Source: Galdieria sulphuraria
Taxonomy: Eukaryota > Rhodophyta > Bangiophyceae > Galdieriales > Galdieriaceae
NCBI RefSeq assembly: GCF_000341285.1
Contig: NW_005178469.1
Coordinates: forward strand, 210,250-274,249
Reading direction: 5' to 3'
Length of the DNA stretch: 64,000 bases
The notes under the pieces were generated by a model. It was given only the letters and a program-made list of their open reading frames with translations. It did not search any database and was not told the origin of the DNA. A program made the position numbers and the translations under genes. Positions 12,389-24,183 of this stretch are shown here, one piece after another. The number at the start of each line of letters is the position of its first letter. Position 1 is the stretch's first letter.

Positions 12389-14817
12389 ATGGAACGCCAA
12401 ATTGCCATGGCATACCTTAGCAAAAGAAGAATACTTAACGCCTTGAAGATACTGAGTCTTTGTACTAAGGACCGAAATACCCTCAATTTGGAAGCTTGGA
12501 AACTTGCAGCTCATTGTAATCGTTATCCTGAGGCGTTTGACTCTTATTTGGATCCATCCTTTCTTATAAGTGACTGTTTGGACAAAGTGCTTCAAGCCTC
12601 ACAAGAGTGTTTCCTTCAGCCTTTTGTTGACAAGTTGGAACACATAGAAACAGTAGACGAACTCTTAGATTTTGTTGAGCAACTAAAGCTATTAACAGCT
12701 TCAGAAGCAACAACCGAAGACAATTGTGGTCGCTTCGTTCACTTGGAAGGACCTATAGGACAGTTTTTGCGGAGAGTAGTGATAGCCTTGGAGAGCCTCT
12801 CCTTTGAAGACATTTGTTTGCTGTTAGATTCCTGGCAATCTGTTGATGTGTCTAAAGAAGATTTTCAGAACTCAAGTCGCTATGCTTGGGACTTTGAAGT
12901 TCCCTGTAGCTTGTTACCGCAAAATGACCATGAAGCTCATCGATTACTAGAGGGTTTTAGTTGTGGCATTATACCGATTGATGAACAAATATCCGAATTT
13001 TTAACCATTTCAACAAATGACAACCGTACAACAAAGGCTGAACTTGTTAGGTTTATTCAGTCCATCGAAAGCGCAGACATTGTTTCTGCCATTTCATCAT
13101 TGCACCGTTATTTTGACATGGAACTGTGTTCTCTGGATTGCGGTCCTCAACAGGCTTCGTTGTTGTTGGCATCTGCGTATTTTACCTTGGGCATTCAGCC
13201 AATGTCAATTGTGAACTTACATGAAACGGTAATGGAGATGAATCCAACTTGTAAGCTGACCAAGTGCCTTTTTAGATTAAAGTTTCGCAGCAAGCAGGAG
13301 ATAAGCACTGTCAATTACAAGCACTTTTGTGGCTTTGTCTGGCAGATATGAATAAGAAGCATTTATTGATGGAAAGAGTGAAGGAGCTTGCAAAGGAACC
13401 CAGTTATAACTTACTTGCCGCAGTAAAGCTTGCGGAATGGAGAATATCTGGCAAGGGAGTGCTATCTTCAGCTGCGTGGAACGAATCACAACACGAAGAG
13501 CAAGTATCGTTACTCATTAGAGACTATATAGAGAGCTATCACTCGTCTCCAGGTATAGTGCAAACAAATAACTAAGGTTGCTTCCTTTGTTGAAACTTAA
13601 ATACAGGTTCCTCAAACGTGTCACGAATTGCTTTTTGTCTATTAGAAGCCGAGATGTGGCGACTGAAAGGCTTTCTTGACATCAGCTACAATATTTTGGA
13701 AGAATGTTGTTCTCGTGAAGCTAATTGTTTGTTTTCCTATTCCTTCTTGCAGTGTATATGTGTACTGAGTTTTCTTGACTTGGAACGAGGAAATTTTGAA
13801 CGTGCATTAGAACGATTTGAACCTGCCATTCGGTATCTTTCATCCACAGAAAGCGATAGAGCACAACGAAACTTGGACAAGGATCTCATTAGGATACATG
13901 TCCTATATGTGTTATTTTGGAGGTATTTTTTTAGAAATTTATATAATTTTCAGTTTGTCATTCTTTCTTAGGTCCGTTTATCGGCAAGAAAGACATCCAG
14001 CACGAATTGTATTAGAAAGAATAGAAAGTATGGTTTCTTCAGTAGACTATAGCAGTAGCATAGAATACGCACCTATGGTCCACAAGGCAAAATGTGCTTT
14101 GGCTCGGTTGGAAGGAGACCATCAACTTGCACTAAAGATATGTAGTGATTGGGAAAAACTTTCTATTTCGAGAGGTACGTGAACTTCAAGTCGTATGTTC
14201 CAAAGTAAACAAGGCATTTCTTAGAAAAACCGCTCGATTATTTGGAAGCCAAAATTTGTGAAGCAGAAATATTTCTACATGTTAGCGCTCCTGTTAAGGC
14301 CTTGTTACCAGCATTGCAAGTAGCCAAGATTTCTGAAATGAACAACATTGAATATTATAGATTGATTGCTAGTCTTATCGTTATTGAAGCTCAGTGCCAG
14401 ATGCATCAATTTGAAACTGCAGAAAGTACTCTCGAAAAGATTGAGCCTTTGTTAGCTAACGGAATTCCTCCTTTATATCAGGGCAAGGCATATTTACTTA
14501 GAGTACATATCAAATTCGCTTGTTATTCACAGAATGAGTCAGTTGCTACTACTTTTACTGAGACAAATAAGTTTTTGTCTGCCATTTTGAAGGATATACA
14601 ACTTGCGCTTGATTGCTTTCAAAAACTGCAGGCTTTTTCTTATATAAGGGAATGTCACTTCTTATATGAAACAATACAAGAAATAAGACAATGTAAAGAT
14701 AAAAGTCTAAGAAGTGGAGTTCCTTCTTTCGATAAAGGGGACTGGTTGCCAACTGATAACAAGTGCAATGAGCAAGTTGTATATTGTCGAGTTTTGGAGA
14801 AACTCAATAAACTGTAG
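12389..14817 (+). CDS. Anaphase-promoting complex subunit 5 (APC5)
   Basis: APC5 is a TPR scaffold subunit of the APC/C ubiquitin ligase, which drives exit from mitosis. The key signature is SAISSLHRYFDMELCS near 13090, matching the family's AxxSLHRYFDY motif, followed by a TPR-like segment (QQASLLLASAYFTLGI). The upstream GPIGQFLRRVVIALESLSF matches the family's GLFLRR segment. After a 44-nt intron near 13252 the frame continues GDKHCQLQALLWLCLAD. C-terminal TPRs include LEGDHQLALKICSDWEKL, ALDCFQKLQAFSYIRECHF and PLYQGKAYLLRVHIKFA. Introns near 13553, 13921, 14174 and 14225 keep frame. I chose the ATG at 12389 because an in-frame stop lies just upstream (12368); a further 5' exon cannot be excluded, since the N terminus is shorter than in animals. 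Confidence 0.85.
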
Positions 14818-14981
14818 CCAAACATTTGATGATCGAAACACTGTACATTATCCTTTGTCATTCCAACAGTTCTCCAAACGATAGAAACCAACCATCTTTT
14901 CCACATCTCTTCGTCGCAAAGTGAACTATGAAATGAACACTAGCATCGATTTCTCATATGAATAAAAGAAGTATGTATAGC

Positions 14982-15995
14982 TTATTCCCTTTCTGATCCT
15001 TCTTCTACAGAAACATCGGAGACAGTAAAATCATTTGGACAACAGGTTGAATATTGTGTCGAGGAAGATTGTCTCTCTTCGTGAAAAACAGCATTGAAGA
15101 ATTCGTCAGGATATTCTAGAAATGCACAGTGGTCTGATCCACGAATAACTGTAAAATGACAGTCAGAAATGATAACCTTCAACAACTCATACAAGTGCTT
15201 CACTTCAGAAACTTTAACAACTGGATCCAAGTCTCCACAAACTAGATGAACAGGAACTCTCAACCTTTCAATACATTCAACCAAGGGAAACAAACATTGT
15301 GCATTTGAGAAACCTCTCAAAGAAACAAGAGGAACTACAGCAGCGTCTCCTGACGGTTTTGGTTGTGCATTCAACTGATACGCTAATTTTCGAAGTCCTG
15401 GCGCCACAAAACCGGGTTGTCGAGGATATCGAGCAATAAAACCCAGATATCCCAAGAGACCTCCTCTTCTCACTAGAAGCTGAGGTGTAAAGGCAAAGTA
15501 CAGCGCACGAATAGGAGAAACTTTTCTTTCTATTCCTGCAGGAGATATAAGAATTAGTCTCGTCACTGAAGTTGGATTCTTCAAGGTATATTGAACAGCA
15601 ACGTAAGCACCAAGGCTATGACCCAAAAGGGCAAACTGTCTCAAGTCTACGCTCTGTAAACAAAGTTGCAAGCTGTCCACATAGTACGCAATCGATTCTT
15701 CTGCTGTTCTTCCTTTAAATTCTGGACGGTCAGATCTTCCCCAACCTAGGAGGTCGATAGCATAAGCACAGTAACCTATCGAAACCAATTGTTCCAAGTT
15801 TCGATAAAAGAAAGCTGCACTCATGGAATGCCCGTGTAGGAGTACAATAGTTTTACGGTTTCCTCTTCCAGCTACTATAACGTGCATCATATAATTCCCA
15901 GCCCGAACAAATTCATGCTCTATGGACACTTTGACCCGTTCTAGCACTTTTCGTTCCGCTTCCTTCAACCTTTCTGGGGAAGTGGGCATAATCAT
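14982..15995 (-). CDS. Alpha/beta hydrolase, ABHD4/ABHD5 (CGI-58) type
   Basis: Single exon, 337 residues, ATG at 15995. It has the alpha/beta-hydrolase core: oxyanion-loop HGHSMSA, the strand CAYAIDLLGWGRSDRP, and the nucleophile elbow GHSLGAYVA with a serine. It also has VCGDLDPVV with the acid, and the late histidine in GSDHCAFLEYP. The HxxFxExPD tail resembles the HX4D acyltransferase-like motif of the CGI-58 family. A serine at the nucleophile position is like ABHD4 and plant CGI-58, and unlike animal ABHD5, which has Asn, so hydrolase activity on lipids or lysophospholipids is plausible. The Ser-rich C-terminal tail may be regulatory. The gene is divergent from the region before PhzF. 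The assignment to the ABHD4/5 group is by motif and could be a neighbouring alpha/beta-hydrolase clade. Confidence 0.75.
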   Translation of the reverse strand: MIMPTSPERLKEAERKVLERVKVSIEHEFVRAGNYMMHVIVAGRGNRKTIVLLHGHSMSAAFFYRNLEQLVSIGYCAYAIDLLGWGRSDRPEFKGRTAEESIAYYVDSLQLCLQSVDLRQFALLGHSLGAYVAVQYTLKNPTSVTRLILISPAGIERKVSPIRALYFAFTPQLLVRRGGLLGYLGFIARYPRQPGFVAPGLRKLAYQLNAQPKPSGDAAVVPLVSLRGFSNAQCLFPLVECIERLRVPVHLVCGDLDPVVKVSEVKHLYELLKVIISDCHFTVIRGSDHCAFLEYPDEFFNAVFHEERQSSSTQYSTCCPNDFTVSDVSVEEGSERE

Positions 15996-16228
15996 CCTTC
16001 CCAGTAGACGTTGGAACTCAAAAACAAGGATAACCCAAGAGGTTTTCCTAAGAAAACCTTTGACGAGATGTGATAGCCCTATTTTGCTAGCTGACTGGCT
16101 AAGCCTTCTTCAAGAGAATGGATGGAGCATTTTCCTTGAATTCAATTTCAGCGCTTGTCTTCCTTCACTTTGAATAATGGCTCAAATGAAATATTCGTTT
16201 GAAGACTCCTACAGACAACTGCATTTAT

Positions 16229-16484
16229 TCATTCTGCATCTCTTGAAGATATCATGTCATGCTTAGGAAATATCAAGAACATAACCAAGTCGACTTTATC
16301 TTTTTCATATAAACTTGTCATGAAAGTAGACGCAAATGATGACTCGAAGCATAATAGGAATGTCGAAAGTGTTACAAGAAAGAAGACGAAACCATTTCTT
16401 TCCGAAAGATATTTCAAACAACAAACGTAAAGTTAACAAAGACGCAATGAAAACTTACGCGGACTGCAAACACTGCAGATTCAT
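16229..16484 (-). CDS. Tentative small secreted or membrane peptide
   Basis: A possible two-exon gene. The ATG at 16484 opens an 8-codon exon ending at a strong donor (GTAAGTTTTC). A 61-nt intron with a GTTAAC branch-like site then leads to an exon encoding a hydrophobic stretch (FVFFLVTLSTFLLCF) with a signal-peptidase-like FASTF site and a stop at 16229. The product would be about 63 residues. A 62-residue basic frame with ATG at 16336 overlaps on the plus strand, so neither is certain. The rest of 15996-16751, the divergent spacer between the hydrolase and PhzF, shows nothing else. Confidence 0.3.
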
Positions 16485-16751
16485 ATCAGCTGTTCAAAAG
16501 AAGATTCTTGTTCATTTATGATGTTCATTCTATATCTCATAGGAGAGTATGTTTTTTCCATTTGCTTAACATTTAAGTACACATCCAACTATGTACTGTT
16601 CGTTTGCAACGAATAGAACGCATTACAATTCTTTTAACTTTCAGCAGTATTTCCTAAGAAGCTTTTAAAATAGTCGAAAGGTTTCCTAAATCAGATGTGT
16701 AATGAAGAAGACTAACTCTATTTCCCATGAAGTAAATCGGCCCATTGGACG

Positions 16752-17655
16752 ATGATGTTAGGCTTTATTGTCGATGCTTTTGTAACTGAAAGACCCTTTA
16801 GTGGCAACCCTGCTGGAGTCTGCTTAATACCAAGCGATAAAACTCTTTCGGATGACTTGATGCAAAACATTGCGAATGAACTGAAGCATTCAGAAACAGC
16901 TTTTATTCAGATCTTGTCAAGTGAAGATGGAGAACTTTCTTGTTCTCTTCGTTGGTTCACACCTACTGTGGAAGTTGAGCTTTGTGGCCACGCCACATTG
17001 GCTAGTGCAGCTGCCTTGTCTTTTTCTAAATACTGGAACCCTGCAACTCTCACAACAGTAAAGTTTCACACTCTTTATTCCGGTGACTTGATCGTTCAAG
17101 CCTTAGATGCTAATTTCTTTCAAATGGACTTTCCTCTTTTACCTGTTGAACAGGTTACGGAAAGTATGAATGAAGAATTACTAGCTGCACTTGGATTGCG
17201 TAGAGAACAAGTTGTATACTATGGCAAGAGCAAATTCGATGTCTTCATCCATGTCCAGAACCAAAGTTTGGTAGAGAAACTTACGCCAGCTTTTGAGAAG
17301 CTTTTACGCATACCACAAGTTGGTAGAGGTGTTATCGTAACTAGCTTGGCGGATAATAGAGAAGAAGCCCATTTCTGCTCTCGCTTCTTTGCACCGTGGA
17401 CAGGTGTCAATGAGGATCCTGTTACAGTAGGTTATTTTGATTGACGTTCCATATTTGTAGTTACTTGTTTAGGGTAGTGCACATTGTTCTTTAGGTTACT
17501 ACTGGAACCTCCAGTTGGGAAAGTCCGACTTGTATGGTATTCAACTGTCTTCAAGAGGAGGTCGTGTGTCCCTAAAGTTGGATAACGACACTAATCGAGT
17601 TAAACTTGGAGGTGAAACCAGAGTAATGTTCAGTGGGAGTTTTCCATTTTTGTAG
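16752..17655 (+). CDS. PhzF-family isomerase-like protein
   Basis: Phenazine-biosynthesis-like (diaminopimelate-epimerase fold) protein. The family includes bacterial PhzF isomerase and many eukaryotic members of unknown substrate. Visible motifs are VDAFVTERPFSGNPAGVC at the N terminus, the catalytic-glutamate region ELKHSETAF, LRWFTPTVEVELCGHATLA, and, after splicing, NEDPVTGSAHCSLGYYW, then QLSSRGGRVSL. A 46-nt intron (17427-17472) sits exactly between DPVT and GSAHC in phase 0, splitting the most conserved block; without it the frame stops early. Two ATGs are adjacent (16752, 16755). The product is about 286 residues, near the family norm. It is convergent with the PfkB gene, 26 bp between stops. 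Confidence in the family is high; the reaction in this organism is unknown. Confidence 0.92.
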
Positions 17656-17681
17656 AACATACGAAAAGAAGAATAAATTGT

Positions 17682-18934
17682 TTAAGTATTCCTCTCTTTG
17701 ACATTAGTGGCGATCCAAGATTCCAAATGATCAATATACACAAGTCCCTTTCGAGCTCCTAGAGCAGAAAGTTTCTCAGCTGCTACTCGAGAGGCAAAGT
17801 ATAACATATGTTCTTGATCAAAATGATGCAATATTGCGTAAATAATACCTCCAATAAAGGCATCTCCGGCTCCTGTTGTGTCGACTACACGTTCAACAGG
17901 CCAACAAGGACAATCTATTAGTCGATACTTTGGTAAACATTCTCTGCAAGGAGTAGGCAAAGGAAACGTTGTTTTGACAGCCATTATAGGAAAATGTGAT
18001 AAGTTTGCTGTTTTCTCTTCCCTATCCGAGTCCAAACGGCTCATCATTACACAACCTTCTTTTCCTAAAGTAGATATAACCCATCGGGCAGGATAAGCAT
18101 CAAGTAGCTTTTCCAAGCCATTCAATCTATTTAGTTGACCAAAATACTAACCACATGTAAATAATATCAACAATACATTCAACCAAATATACCTCCGAAG
18201 GAAATTCTGCATTGGTAATAATATAATCCGCCAAGCACAACAGATTTTCTAAGCCTTCCCTACGACGCTCCACATCAAGAACAATCGGTATGCCTTTATC
18301 CCTCGCGTGTTGAGCGATCTGAACAAGTTTCGGTCTGTGCTGACTGGCAAAGAAAACGACAAACCTTCAATGCTGCAGAAGGATGTCTACCATCCAAGTG
18401 TAATAAACTTGCGCCATTTAAACAACTTACATTCACTTCTTCGCTTGTTAACTCTGCCTTTGAGGGCGTATGGATACAGGTCCTGGTCGAAGTACTCACA
18501 TCAACAATCACATATGTGAAAGCTGATTGTGTTTCTTCTTGTCTTATAATGAAACTTGTATCCATACCTTCACGCTCAAACTCTTCCAGAATTGATTGAC
18601 CAGAGATATCATCTCCAATCTTGGTTACTAGAATGACCTCGATACCCAATCTACGCAAGCATGTCAAAGTATTTGCAGCATTTCCGCCTCCTTGAATACT
18701 AGAGTCTAGTGTTCTCAATTTCTGATCAGGTTCTGGAAATGTTGCCACTTTGGCAATAAAGTCTAAGCCAGCCATACCAACCCCAACTACTTTCTTGTCT
18801 TTACTTACAGGAACAACTTTCCTTTGGTTCTGGATATTTCCTGAGCAGATTGCAAACATTACTCTTTTAGAGTGGACCTTTAACTTTTGCAACCCACAAT
18901 GACTTGGTAGAGAAAAGTTATTATGGAGAAACAT
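17682..18934 (-). CDS. PfkB-family carbohydrate kinase (plant-type, ketohexokinase-like)
   Basis: ATP-dependent sugar or nucleoside kinase of the ribokinase fold. Exon 1 runs 18934-18365, exon 2 18318-18193 and exon 3 18146-17682, separated by two 46-nt introns, both in frame. The N-terminal signature is VVGVGMAGLDFIAKVATFP and then QGGGNAANTLTCLRRLG; FTYVIVDVSTSTRTCIHTP closely follows plant members. The C-terminal PfkB signature DTTGAGDAFIGGIIYA carries the catalytic Asp. About 50 residues precede the core (MFLHNNFSLPSHCG...), basic and poor in acids, possibly a plastid or mitochondrial transit peptide. The substrate cannot be read from sequence: ketohexokinase and plant PfkB proteins are the closest by motif. 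The start overlaps the alternative ATG of the LSD1-like gene, so the two share a very short promoter. Confidence 0.88.
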
Positions 18935-18970
18935 GAAATCACCAAATGCCTATTTTTTGTATTGATACGT

Positions 18971-21536
18971 ATGCCTTGTTCGGATGATCCACTTGCACGT
19001 CTTTATGGCAGAAACGCCTTGGAAGATACATTAGAACTGTTGTGGAAGAAGCAAGGTAAGCCTGGTAAAAGAAGACCGCGTTGTGGCAATCGAGAGTTAG
19101 GTAATTGCCAAGAATTCACTTAGTCTTTGAGCTAGTTGACAACTTGTTTAGACCTTTATGTATTCTTTGAAAGCGTTCGCTCTTTTGGCGGCATTTCGAA
19201 AGTGAGTGTTTAATCTACAATTATCTCTTTCTATAGGATATCTTTCTAGGTTCACCAGAATCGTTTAATGCAACCTATTGCAGAGTTATTACGATTGTCG
19301 TTGACAGCAACAAGTTCCGGTTATTCTTTACGTCTTATTTACCTGAAGTGGCTGAAACCCTATGAAAAGGAACTTGAGCAAGCAATTGATGAAAGTTATA
19401 GAAAGATAAATATTGCTTGCGAAAGCGGTAGACAATGGCCAGAGTGCATTTGGTCGAAAGATGCAAGATTGCCAAGAAAAAGGTCTCGTTGGAAGCAGAG
19501 TGGAATGAGAGTTTGTTCAGAAGATGTGCAGCAAGTAAGCTTCTTAGAAGTTTTCCAAATTATTGACTCACTTTCTTGAGGAAAATTTGACCGAAGCAGA
19601 GAAGGCTGCAGTCTTTTCTAGGCTTTCAGTCAATGAAATGGAACCAGAAGAGCAAGTAGAGTTTGCCTCTCTATTGGATTTGCCAGATTTGTTCTTAGAT
19701 ATTCGAAATCACATTCTTCGACTTTGGTATAGAGACGTGTCACATAGAACAAGTTGTTCCGATGTCCTATCTACCGTTCCTAAGAGGTACGGTCTTTTTG
19801 TTATTTCGTCTTCAATATATGAAGGAAATGTTTAGATATCATGATTTGACGAAAGATATCTTTATCTATCTTGTCCGACAAGGTTTGATCAATTTTGGCT
19901 TTTTAGGAAAGAATCAGTTTCCTATTCTTTCTGGAGAGCAAATGGAAAAGGTACCACATGTAGTTATAGTAGGAGCAGGTATTGCTGGTCTCGCTGCTGC
20001 AAGGCAACTTTGCTCCCTCGGAGTTAAAGTATCTATTTTTGAAGCTCGCGATAGATTAGGAGGCCGTATTTACACAAGGATGAGTCTTAACAATACACCT
20101 ATAGAATTGGGCGCTATGCTTGTCACTGGTGTTCAGCAGAATCCTTTGAATACACTTTGTAGGCAGTTGAATCTAATATTGGAAGTCGTTCAAGAAGACT
20201 GTCCTTTATATGATGTAAACGGTTGCTTGGTTCCTAAAGAGTTGGATATTTTAGCAGAAGATATATTCAACGACGCTCTTGAAGAGACATCTAAAATGAG
20301 AAACGTGAGTATTTATTTATGGATTGTTTGTTGGATGATAAGATTAGGCTAGTTGTACAAAAACCAAAGACATGTTTCTCTGGGTTCCATATTGAAAAAG
20401 TTGCTCGAGGAAAAGTTGATGATATTTAGACAGACTTTGGAGGCAAATGATTGTATGAAGTTAACTACTTTGAGACGATTGGTGCAATGGCATATAGCTA
20501 ACTTAGAATATGCCTGCGCTGCTGATTTAGAAAATGTGTCCTTATTTGATTGGGATCAAGACGATCCATGGGCTTTAGAAGGTGAACATGCTATTGTCCA
20601 GGGTGGATTTTCTCAACTAGTGGAAGGTTTAGCAAGAGGCTTTGAGAAAATAGGACATGATATGGACAATAGGAGTCGCAATCCTTGTATATTTTTAAGG
20701 CATGAAGTGAAGGTAATCAAGTGGTCCTCCAAAAAGAAAAGTGTTGATAGAGGGACAAAGTCAGTTTCAAAGAAAGATTCTGTGATAGTCAAAGTGCAAA
20801 CTCCTCGTGCAAGTATGAAAGAAGTTTCATGTGATTGTGTTCTTATTACTGTGCCTTTGGGAGTCTTAAAGGAACGATCCATTTCTTTCTATCCTGATTT
20901 ACCGATTTGGAAACAAGAGGCCATTGACAGTTTAGGTTTTGGTGGGTTAAACAAAGTTTGTCTCGTCTTTGAAGAACTTTTTTGGAAACATTCTATATTT
21001 GGTGCATTGACCGATTCTTCCAATCAAAGAGGAGAATTTTATATTTTTTGGGACATGACAAAGTGTTCAGGACAAACTCCTGTTTTGGTTACTATGATAT
21101 GTGAGCCTTTTGTGGGACGAAATGAAATTGCTGATAATCATATTTGTGTACAACGTGCTATGAATATACTTCGACGAATTTTCCCCAATGCACCGGAACC
21201 CAAGGTTAGTAGAGCCTGATCAAGTATCCAATGAGCTGAAAATCTTAAAAGGAATCCTTCGTAACTCGGTGGTCTGGCGATAAGTATGCAGGAGGTGCAT
21301 ATTCCTACATAGGTGTAAATTCTACCAGCAAAACTTACGACCTAATGGCCGAGAATGTTGGTGACGTCTTATATTTTGCCGGAGAAGCAACTAACGGAAG
21401 ATATCCAACAACTTGTGCTGGGGCTTTTTTTAGTGGACTACGAGAAGCAGGGAAGATAATGAAACACTTGCAGTTGGATATCTTACAACTGGAAAACACT
21501 CAGAAGAGAAGAAAAGTTTCCATTTTTGGTCGTTGA
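18971..21536 (+). CDS. LSD1-type histone lysine demethylase with N-terminal ARID domain
   Basis: FAD-dependent amine oxidase that removes methyl groups from histone lysines. Domain order after splicing is ARID, SWIRM, amine oxidase. ARID (about residues 12-100): ALEDTLELLWKKQGKP, ELDLYVFFESVRSFGGISK, then SGYSLRLIYLKWLKPYEKEL. SWIRM: FSRLSVNEMEPEEQVEF, LFLDIRNHILRLWYRD and IYLVRQGLINFGFLG. Amine oxidase: HVVIVGAGIAGLAAARQL (FAD-binding GxGxxG), FEARDRLGGRIYT, ANLEYACAADLENVSLFDWD, LGFGGLNKVCLVFEELFW (flavin-contact Lys) and LYFAGEATNGRYPTTCAGAF. The roughly 100-residue tower insert of animal LSD1 appears absent. Introns of about 46-50 nt were placed by frame; the one at 19786 needs the acceptor after GAAATGTTTAG. 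I chose the ATG at 18971; an in-frame ATG at 18923 overlaps the PfkB start by 12 bp. Confidence 0.88.
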
Positions 21537-21612
21537 TAATCACATTTCTCTTAGAGGAAACTTTACAAAGCTAAAGTTATTTTGAAACTGGCGAAGGAAG
21601 ATTCCAGTCGGA

Positions 21613-24084
21613 CTATTTTACGTTTCGTCGAGAAGGAATATCAGGTCCTCCTAATAAAGCACTCCAATCATCGTCTTCTTCTTTCTCTTTCGGTTGCTTT
21701 CTTCTGGAGCGACTAGACTCGCTTACTATCTGGTCCAATGAGCTCCCTATTGGACGAAGTCTTGTGGTGTTGTTGAATGTTGTCGTAGCCGGTTTGATAT
21801 TACAAGTTGAAACTCTTACACTTGAAGTACTTGAGTTGGGTTTGCTTCCGATGATATTTTTTGTTTTCTGCAAGTCACTTGTGTTTCCAGTACTCTCATT
21901 ATGATAAGGAAGTGGTTCAGAAAAGTCTATTAGAAGATCCCAATTATCTGATTCTTCATTCTGGCTGCTTCTTGTTTCCTTTTCTCTCGATAAAATAGGT
22001 GGAGAGGAACCTTCTGCCTGTACAGCTCGTGTCATTTCTTGCTCGTGTTGTTCGAAACTTGTTTGATAATACTTGTTATAAGTGGATGGTTGCTGTGTAG
22101 CATGTGCGTCTACAATGCTTTCGGAAAGTTGCATTGCTAACGACGCAGCCAAAGATGTGAAATTCCATCCGGAACTTTTTGTGGATTCTGAAGCTGGCTT
22201 GGCTTTGTCCATATCATTGCGCGTATTCGTCTCAGTGGCAGTCGAATTCGCAGTTCCTCTTAACATTTGCTCGTGAAGTTGCCGAATCTTCTCTACAAAA
22301 AATTCTAAACACTCAAATGCTTGCGTTCTAGTCTCATTGTCGTCATCTACAAGACAAGGAACTACTGCTGGTAGAATTCTCGTCGCCATATCTGCTGGTT
22401 GGTAATTCTGTGCTGTTTTGATTAAAGAAACGAGGCCTGCAACTCGTGCTGGTGGAAAAGGATCCTTCAAAGATCTCGTAAAGGCCGGAATTAAGACTTT
22501 TTTCTTAGTTGACTCTGACAAATGATTAGCAATTTTCCCAAGACAAACTGTTGTATTGGCCCTTATAGCTGGTTCACGATCTAACTGTCATCCACTTGTC
22601 AACAGAGTAAACCTAGGAATCCTAATCTACTTACTTGAACTTTTGCAAGATGACCCATAAGCACGGAATTCAACTGTTTGCCATCTAATACGTCAACAAT
22701 ATGTATAACCGCTTTTATAGAGTTATCTCGAAGGGCTGGTGAACCAAGATCCTTTAAATTTTGACAAATGAATGGAAAAACGATCTTGTTAACGCTTTCT
22801 CTATCCATGAAAGGTGCAAACAACTCCATCTTATTCACCAAATCAGTCCGAACAACTCGATTTTCCAGTTTTACGTTCGCAAACCACTTGACAACGTGTT
22901 GACGGACTAACTCTTGTTTGCAGTTGTCGTCAGCTATTCGATTAAATATTGCAGATATACAGTTCAGAACCGAAGTTCCTCCACTTCCACATTCCATACT
23001 TGTGCAAAGTACTGGTAAAAGCTTAAACCGAAGATAATTACTCGGAACCTGTTCAACCATATCCATGATCTTCTGCAGGAAATTATTCTTTTCTAAAGAT
23101 TCCTCAAGTTCAAAGTTTTCGAGAAACAAATTCATATTCACAAAAGAGTTACTCTGCAAGCACTTGTTTTCCAACAACTTTCCTGGTGCGAGTCTAGAGG
23201 AAGGATTCGAAGATAATAGTTTCTGATAATCAAAAACTAAATCCTTGGGTATGACGTCCACTTTCTTCAACTGTTCCGCAGAACGCAAAGTTCCGCTGAA
23301 AATTTCTTGAATAAAGCAACCAAAAGCCCATGAGTCTACAGAATATAGTGGGGCTTTGCTTAAAACGTTCCATTGTTGCTTAAGAAGCTACAAAGAATTT
23401 AACTTGAAATGGGAAAATGACACAACTTACTTCTGGTGAACAATACTTCTCATCTCGAAGAAACACAGTCTCCCGTAACAACGATAGATCACTAACTGAA
23501 GCTTCAAACGATCCCAGCTTCCAGTCTCCACCCGGTGTTATAAAGATAGAAGCTGGGGATATGTTTCCATGGACGAGTTTACAGTCGCTGTGAATAAACT
23601 CCAACGCTCTAGCCAAACAAAAGACACCCCAACATAAAGTATCTATGGACATTGGTCCGTAACGTTGAATATATTCATAGAAAGGAAAAGCTTCTTCAGT
23701 AGCAAACGAAATGCTATTTTCCGACTCAACAGCGTTGTAAAACTTCAAGATATTTGGATGTCTAAGAGTTTTAAGCCTCTGCAAACCATTCTTTGCCAAG
23801 CTTCGCAAAGACTTGTTACCATTCTTTACAATGTTTACAATTTTCTGCAAAAATGAGTAAGCTCACAAACCTCTTTTGCGACTTGGTGCACAAATACAAG
23901 AGCTGCTTCTTTGGTCTCCTTGTTCTTGCCACGATAAAGTTTCCAAATAAAAGTTTTGTCACCACTTGATAAAGAAGCTTCCAGAGAATATCCTAGGTTC
24001 TGAAAAGTATTCTAAGAGAAAAGACAACAACTGAAACTCGCTTACGTTTTGGTCTTTTCCTATAAGCTTTTCAAAAAATTGCAT
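21613..24084 (-). CDS. SCY1-like pseudokinase (SCYL1 type)
   Basis: SCYL1 proteins are catalytically degraded kinases with HEAT repeats that act in COPI/Golgi traffic. The ATG at 24084 gives MQFFEKLIGKDQN. A 47-nt intron (acceptor AAAG) joins ALVFVHQVAKE to NGNKSLRSLAKNG, followed by LQRLKTLRHPNILKFYN, typical of the family. The catalytic HRD is replaced by HGN (LVHGNISPAS) and DFG by GSF (WKLGSFEAS), so phosphotransfer is unlikely. The gene continues through LRDEKYCSPE and several HEAT repeats (ARVAGLVSLIKTAQ, ETRTQAFECLEFFVEKI). The C-terminal tail is acidic and Trp-containing (EEDDDWSALLGG, NWDLLIDFSEP). The exact C-terminal COPI-binding motif of animals is not seen. Convergent with the LSD1-like gene, 76 bp between stops. 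Confidence 0.85.
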
Positions 24085-24183
24085 TACACCGCAATACGAT
24101 TTATGTAACAAATCATCAATGCATTCATGCAAATTTTATTTCGAAGATCAACGATCCTTTCTACTGTTCGTTCAGCAACACAA

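Noticed and set aside
23851-23876. A 26-nt ultrashort intron in the SCYL1-like gene
   Set aside because: Using the later AAAG acceptor gives a normal 47-nt intron in the same phase and a better family match.
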